From NCBI GenBank assembly GCA_024697945.1, contig JAILRU010000099.1:1-64000 (forward strand): 64,000 bases of DNA, given 5' to 3'. The position numbers and the translations under genes were made by a program. This document shows, in pieces, positions 61,101 to 64,000 of the stretch. Every line of letters starts with the position of its first letter. Positions within the stretch are counted from its first letter, which is position 1. Under the pieces are notes generated by a model. That model saw only the letters and a list, made by a program, of their open reading frames with translations. It ran no database searches and was not told the origin of the DNA. The stretch comes from Bacteroidaceae bacterium (GTDB lineage: Bacteria > Bacteroidota > Bacteroidia > Bacteroidales > Bacteroidaceae).

Positions 61101-61388
61101 AGAGTCATTTGCCACAAAAACTGTCTTAGAACCAGTACGGCTCAAGACATCAGTCAGCGGACGCATGTTCTCAGGATTAACATCCTTGTCAGCCAGTAAC
61201 TTCAGATATGTTCTGAAATTACCTTTCTGCTCCAGGCTTTCGTAAATACTTGAGTTGAGCCAGCTGGGCTTTTCATCGTCCAAGATGAACTCATCCTTAC
61301 AAGCATACATCAGCCCGCAAGCCGCCAGCAGACATACCACCCGTGAGGAATGTCTGCTCCATTTGCTTAAACGGTTTGTCATACGCAT
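58170..61388 (-). CDS. Multi-FAS1 (fasciclin) surface lipoprotein, first gene of operon B
   Basis: This 1072-residue lipoprotein has a signal (VVCLLAACGLMYAC-KDEF, with two possible lipobox cysteines). FAS1 H1-type motifs include TGSKTVFVANDSAWDAFF, MAAIFVPSDDQMWQYF, SRFTFLLPSDKALEYYY and RYTIFVPTNDAVQKAI, the last followed by GLPTWEEI. It is the counterpart of the 870-residue gene at 17185, with the same order of motifs and the same C-terminal ending (SSSAAVIHSIDGYL versus SSSAVIHLIDRPL). It is about 200 residues longer through inserts between FAS1 units. It is the promoter-proximal gene of operon B. Confidence 0.88.
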   Translation of the reverse strand: MRMTNRLSKWSRHSSRVVCLLAACGLMYACKDEFILDDEKPSWLNSSIYESLEQKGNFRTYLKLLADKDVNPENMRPLTDVLSRTGSKTVFVANDSAWDAFFAANAKLPEGNPWHYATSYENLSQAQKKLLIHTSMLNNAIVMENLASSQSSGTDSPVRGEYMRRYTDVEATDSITHLDSKDLPYSYNYYYDGGTDKDYWERFREDKGGKGIYLAIDSTLPMMLHFTAEHMARNTIIDSDFEKFMGRPRNPSDVHIYNSILKEKDGVCENGYVNRTEMPLCPLTNMAEVIRTNGKTDVFSHILDRFSAPFYCSRITRAYQDLHPEFTDSIFTKKYFSDNNFDVKAGYIRANSSGEISKYEPGPYGTFRTYDPYVNKSSDTPDRIPALKFDPGWNGYYDEMDVRKDMAAIFVPSDDQMWQYFTEGPGKKLLTVYYAKEGMGADKGEIEWIPPTKGDNESLFRQIDCIPVGTIDKLINNFMQRSFVGSVPSKWGKLTDDAMEPLFEDVDVARDEDLDTCLLASNGVIYIMNRTCVPADYRSVTAPAFISKVNRIIKSAIYDDYMNLNYYAYLKAMQSRFTFLLPSDKALEYYYDPASMKSRTPRCIKFSFQGGNFPVKLQFYNYFCSYNKDKGQIGTIGNLIPGTSLYTNNEVTNRLKDILESHTIVHDGTNPMAHTGEGNNKLPTQEYYGINPSDPLPEYYLSKNGNAVKVIRDENDKIIAVKGGFQLENEREGIESETPGVLACNITEPNETDNGYTFVIDAPLVPTYRSVYSIFTNDYDLYKEAAGETPYSQFYDLCTADGYDTEIIGCGLVDGSLGKTQRESALKKFRIFIGDNGLDYNVQFFNNYRYTIFVPTNDAVQKAIADGLPTWEEIYEDYHSHCKPLIDDETGEPRLDPNGDIEYTDELQTYEDSVRIAAKITYLTNFVRYHFADNSVFADKTELAANEMVTSSYDKELELFCKIHVDRVANGDGTDLRVCDDVTWKQNGNSMVGTKQPFVTVGEKNVLTRDISCSASPVNVAMKGITINSSSAAVIHSIDGYLNHTEVIDGRHDKTWESTIKAKEYLKRYAIR

Positions 61389-61461
61389 GTTTATTTTAGT
61401 TTTTTTAATGTTTTTTGCGTTTTTTCGTCTCGTTTTGCGCTATTACACGCACTAAACAGAG

Positions 61462-61469
61462 CAAATTTA
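61462..61469 (-). promoter_or_regulatory. Probable promoter -7 box of operon B
   Basis: The minus strand reads TAAATTTG about 73 bases before the first start codon, fitting TAnnTTTG. The leader is very rich in A and T. No canonical -33 box is found. Confidence 0.45.
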
Positions 61470-61624
61470 TGGTTTTTTTAACGAATACAACACAATATTA
61501 AGCTAAAAACGCCCTATTTTAAGGTTATTTAACAAAATTAGGTTAAAATTAATCAATGAGATGGGAGAATTTTAGAGAAAAGTGCATAGTGATTAGTGGT
61601 TAAAGGTTAGAGATTAGCCCCCGC

Positions 61625-63472
61625 TCAATAAGTCACATGGATTTTCCCTTTTTGGATATAAACTCCTCGTTGTGGAATGCTTTGTAAGCGACGGCCGGAT
61701 AAGTCAAAAACATTACCCATTCCCTCTCCAAAGGAAAGGGAAATAGGCATATCGTTGATGGAAGCTGCAATGTCAACTGTCATCCACTCAGACCAATCAG
61801 AGGTGTCTTCAAAGCGAACCGCCTGCACACGGTAATAGCACACATCCGTCTCTGTCACTTTAATGGTATGGCTGGTAGTGGTCAAGCCCGTAAAGATCAT
61901 AACATTACCTGCAGGACTATCTTCGTTCGTAATCACCTTGACCTCAAGTGTATAGCTAGCGGCTCCTTCTACTGGTAGCCAGTTGGCAGTAAAGGATGTT
62001 TCTGTGATGTCTGTCGGCATAGCGAGTTCCGGTGCTGGCAGGGTAACATAGTTGCCATAAATGAAGCTGATTTTCCCATCGGAGGACTCGTCAACATGAT
62101 GGATAAAGTTCCCATGTTTTTTTGACCCGCCCTTCTCGGCTGTAAACCACGTCAGTTGCTCCACATTTGTCACACCTCTGCTACCTGGGTAGGGATCACC
62201 CGCCTCGTCTTCTATAGATATCTCATAATAGGATATGTCCTTCTCCTCATCATATATAAGTACGCCCACGCTTCCATCGGCTGGCAGAAAAGTCATACGC
62301 TGGTGGTCCTTGTCGGCATTGACTTTATTGCTTAGCCATACGGACTGGTTATAGTCGATGTGCCAAACCATAAGACCGTGACCATAATTGCCTGTGCCGA
62401 AAGTAATCTGCTGACGATTCTCCAAGATGTAGTACTCGTTTTTATTACCTGTATTGTTGATGACATATGCCACTCCCTCTTCGTTGATGGCAGGCATCCC
62501 CACCACCTTACAGGGTTCGGTCAAAGGGATCAGGTCAATCCATCCTGCCGACCAGCGCTCAAAGGCGGTATAGGGACATGGCACTTCGCCAATTCCCTGA
62601 GGCCCATTATAGCTGCCACCGTCCATCAAATCCCAAAACTGAGCAGCCGTCCCGCCCATATATTCAATATCATAGTAATCAGGGAAACCGAGACAGTGAC
62701 TGAACTCGTGGCATGCAGTACCTATGCCCTCGAGCGTGGAAAAATCTGACATTTCATTAGAGACTGCATAAGTATCAATTGACACATTGTCCAACCATTG
62801 GCGACCGGTTCCGCTACCATAGTATTTTGCATTGGATAGGGCCCATTCATGTGGCCAGATATAACCTGCCTCCGTATCGCTGGTCCTTCCGGCAAAGATG
62901 ACATAAACCTGATCAACTTCGCCATCGCCATCCCAATCGTAGTCAGCATAGTTGACTTGTGAATTAGCAAGTTTCAACGCTTCTATAACCATTTCTGCTG
63001 CACGGTCGCTCAAACGGGAGTTGGGTGCCGTGCCATAGTAGTCATGTGTCTTGGAAACCGTGAGAGGGCCAATGATATCGAAATCGATGGTAAGCAGACC
63101 ATAGCTCTGCTCGACGAAGTAGTCACGCACAGATCCAACGTGACTATCGAGCAAATAGCCCTGCTGGTTGAAACGGTTATTCCACTGAGTGGCAGCATCA
63201 TCGCTCATTTTCACGTCGGAAAACTCCACGAGGAGCACAAGACCGCGCTGTGTCTCCGGCTGTGTCTTGGCACGCAACGGACCGGTCTGATGCCTACGGG
63301 AAATATTGGCTTCGCGCATCTTCTCCAAACGAGCCAATCGGCGTTCGTTAACCCCCGACAGACGATGAGTATGATGATCGCGCCGAGGTAGATTTGTCCT
63401 CACCAAAGGCTGCGCTCCCATGAAGAGACAACACAGGAATAAGACAAGAAATATTGTTAATTTTTGTTTCAT
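61625..63472 (-). CDS. Secreted M6-family metallopeptidase with fibronectin-like domain
   Basis: This 615-residue secreted protease has the signal peptide MKQKLTIFLVLFLCCLFMGAQ. The catalytic domain spans about residues 75-400. Its zinc motif is ACHEFSHCLGFPDYYD (HExxH near residue 255), preceded by NYADYDWDGDGEVDQVYVIFAG, a typical M6 calcium-site segment. A fibronectin III-like domain follows (ETSFTANWLPVEGAASYTLEVKV), and the tail NVFDLSGRRLQSIPQRGVYI resembles the tails of the amylase and PCMD proteins. Relatives include immune inhibitor A and other extracellular proteases. It is not part of operon B, being upstream with a 236-base gap. Confidence 0.92.
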   Translation of the reverse strand: MKQKLTIFLVLFLCCLFMGAQPLVRTNLPRRDHHTHRLSGVNERRLARLEKMREANISRRHQTGPLRAKTQPETQRGLVLLVEFSDVKMSDDAATQWNNRFNQQGYLLDSHVGSVRDYFVEQSYGLLTIDFDIIGPLTVSKTHDYYGTAPNSRLSDRAAEMVIEALKLANSQVNYADYDWDGDGEVDQVYVIFAGRTSDTEAGYIWPHEWALSNAKYYGSGTGRQWLDNVSIDTYAVSNEMSDFSTLEGIGTACHEFSHCLGFPDYYDIEYMGGTAAQFWDLMDGGSYNGPQGIGEVPCPYTAFERWSAGWIDLIPLTEPCKVVGMPAINEEGVAYVINNTGNKNEYYILENRQQITFGTGNYGHGLMVWHIDYNQSVWLSNKVNADKDHQRMTFLPADGSVGVLIYDEEKDISYYEISIEDEAGDPYPGSRGVTNVEQLTWFTAEKGGSKKHGNFIHHVDESSDGKISFIYGNYVTLPAPELAMPTDITETSFTANWLPVEGAASYTLEVKVITNEDSPAGNVMIFTGLTTTSHTIKVTETDVCYYRVQAVRFEDTSDWSEWMTVDIAASINDMPISLSFGEGMGNVFDLSGRRLQSIPQRGVYIQKGKIHVTY

Positions 63473-63504
63473 ATTTAATATGTTTCTACCCCGTCCTCAC
63501 TTTG

Positions 63505-63538
63505 GAGCCCCTCTGGAGTCCCTCTGGAGTCCCTCTGT
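63505..63538. repeat. 11-base tandem repeat (GGAGTCCCTCT)
   Basis: Three units of GGAGTCCCTCT (the first with C for T) lie in the spacer between the divergent M6 peptidase and thiD genes. Confidence 0.85.
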
Positions 63539-63645
63539 ACCCTAGGCAACAAAATAGACTCAAAGAAGACCGCAATATAGGTCAGATTTGTTACTTATCT
63601 CAAAGATTTTTCACAAAAGTCGCAGCAAAGATACAAAAAAAATCG

Positions 63646-63653
63646 TACCTTTG
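63646..63653 (+). promoter_or_regulatory. Promoter -7 box of thiD
   Basis: TACCTTTG ends nine bases before the ATG, so the transcript should have almost no leader. Confidence 0.6.
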
Positions 63654-63662
63654 CCCCCTGTT

Positions 63663-64000
63663 ATGGAGAAAAAGTTAAAAACTGGTAAAGTTTTCCTCAT
63701 TGCAGGCAGCGAACCATTGGGAAGTGCAGGTGTCCAAGCCGACATCAAAGCCATTACACGCTGTGGCGGCTGGGCAGCGGCTGCACTGACCTGCATCGTG
63801 GATGAAGACGTGAACCGCATCAAGGGCATTCACCATCTGCCATCCGACCTGATTGTCTCGCAGGCAGAATCATTCCTGAGTACCGTCGGAGCCGACTGCA
63901 TCAAGACGGGAATCCTTCCGACCGACGAAATCATTCGGGCTGTGGCAAGCGTGTTGCAACGATTTAACAAACAGCCCATCCTCATCGACCCAGTCATCGT
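63663..64000 (+). CDS. thiD: Hydroxymethylpyrimidine/phosphomethylpyrimidine kinase, partial (3' end outside window)
   Basis: This gene is not in the ORF track because it runs off the right edge. The first 112 codons from ATG 63663 read MEKKLKTGKVFLIAGSEPLG, SAGVQADIKAITRCGGWAAA and later GADCIKTGILPTDEIIRAV and PILIDPVIV. These match ThiD: the AGSDPSGGAGIQADLK-type substrate loop (here SEPLGSAGVQADIK), the KxGML-type segment, and the DPVMV-type segment. The enzyme makes HMP diphosphate for thiamine synthesis. SEPLG in place of SDPSG is a modest variation seen by eye. Confidence 0.9.
   Translation, partial: MEKKLKTGKVFLIAGSEPLGSAGVQADIKAITRCGGWAAAALTCIVDEDVNRIKGIHHLPSDLIVSQAESFLSTVGADCIKTGILPTDEIIRAVASVLQRFNKQPILIDPVI

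Overview
The window looks like a chromosomal segment of a gut or oral Bacteroidales, most likely Prevotellaceae. The reasons are repeated SusC/SusD pairs, a hybrid two-component regulator, Bacteroidetes-type promoters (TAnnTTTG, often with TTTG about 20 bases upstream), a probable lipoprotein N-acyltransferase Lnb/DUF4105 protein, DUF4836, PCMD and calycin-like domains, and secreted proteins ending in a GQR(L/V)...KG...GKK-type tail. The family-level assignment is inference; no rRNA or species marker is present.

Layout. 1-2415 (-): N-terminal two thirds of a hybrid two-component sensor, cut by the window edge. 2416-3283: non-coding, with a candidate small minus-strand transcript, repeats and the operon A terminator. 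3284-19797 (-): operon A, transcribed FAS1, SusC, SusD, FAS1, FAS1, SusC, SusD. 20.3-25.1 kb (+): thymidine kinase, AI-2E family transporter, DUF4836 lipoprotein, FtsX-like permease, tRNA-Lys. 25.4-30.2 kb (-): four-helix-bundle protein, 52-aa ORF, large secreted GH13 amylase with starch-binding modules. 30.4-30.83 kb (+): a cobalamin riboswitch with no B12 gene behind it, ending in a hairpin. 31.3-35.1 kb: hypothetical gene, peptidoglycan amidase, integrase stub cut by an ISAon1-like insertion sequence, PemK/MazF-type toxin-antitoxin pair. 35.1-39.1 kb: structured spacer, guaA, ndk, M23/LysM peptidase (+). 39.1-44.4 kb (-): miaA, 51-aa ORF, PCMD protein, Lnb-like protein, calycin/dockerin protein. 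44.7-61.4 kb (-): operon B, FAS1, SusC, SusD, FAS1, SusC, SusD. 61.6-63.5 kb (-): M6 peptidase. 63663-end (+): start of thiD.

Main result. Operons A and B are paralogous, in the same gene order, each with two different SusCD pairs plus multi-FAS1 (fasciclin) lipoproteins and no glycoside hydrolase, peptidase or sulfatase inside. FAS1 lipoproteins sit first in the operon and in the slot where a surface glycan-binding protein normally follows SusD. I infer a two-channel outer-membrane capture and uptake machine for an unknown ligand, with operon A probably controlled by the adjacent hybrid sensor. Operon B lacks the counterpart of one FAS1 gene and is visibly less GC-rich.

A second theme is short-period DNA repeats: 7-base tandem arrays at gene joints and even in frame inside guaA and a PCMD gene, 9-base arrays in spacers, and a GCGC-rich dyad element in three copies, one forming the end of an ORF. 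All similarities were judged by eye; no database search was run.
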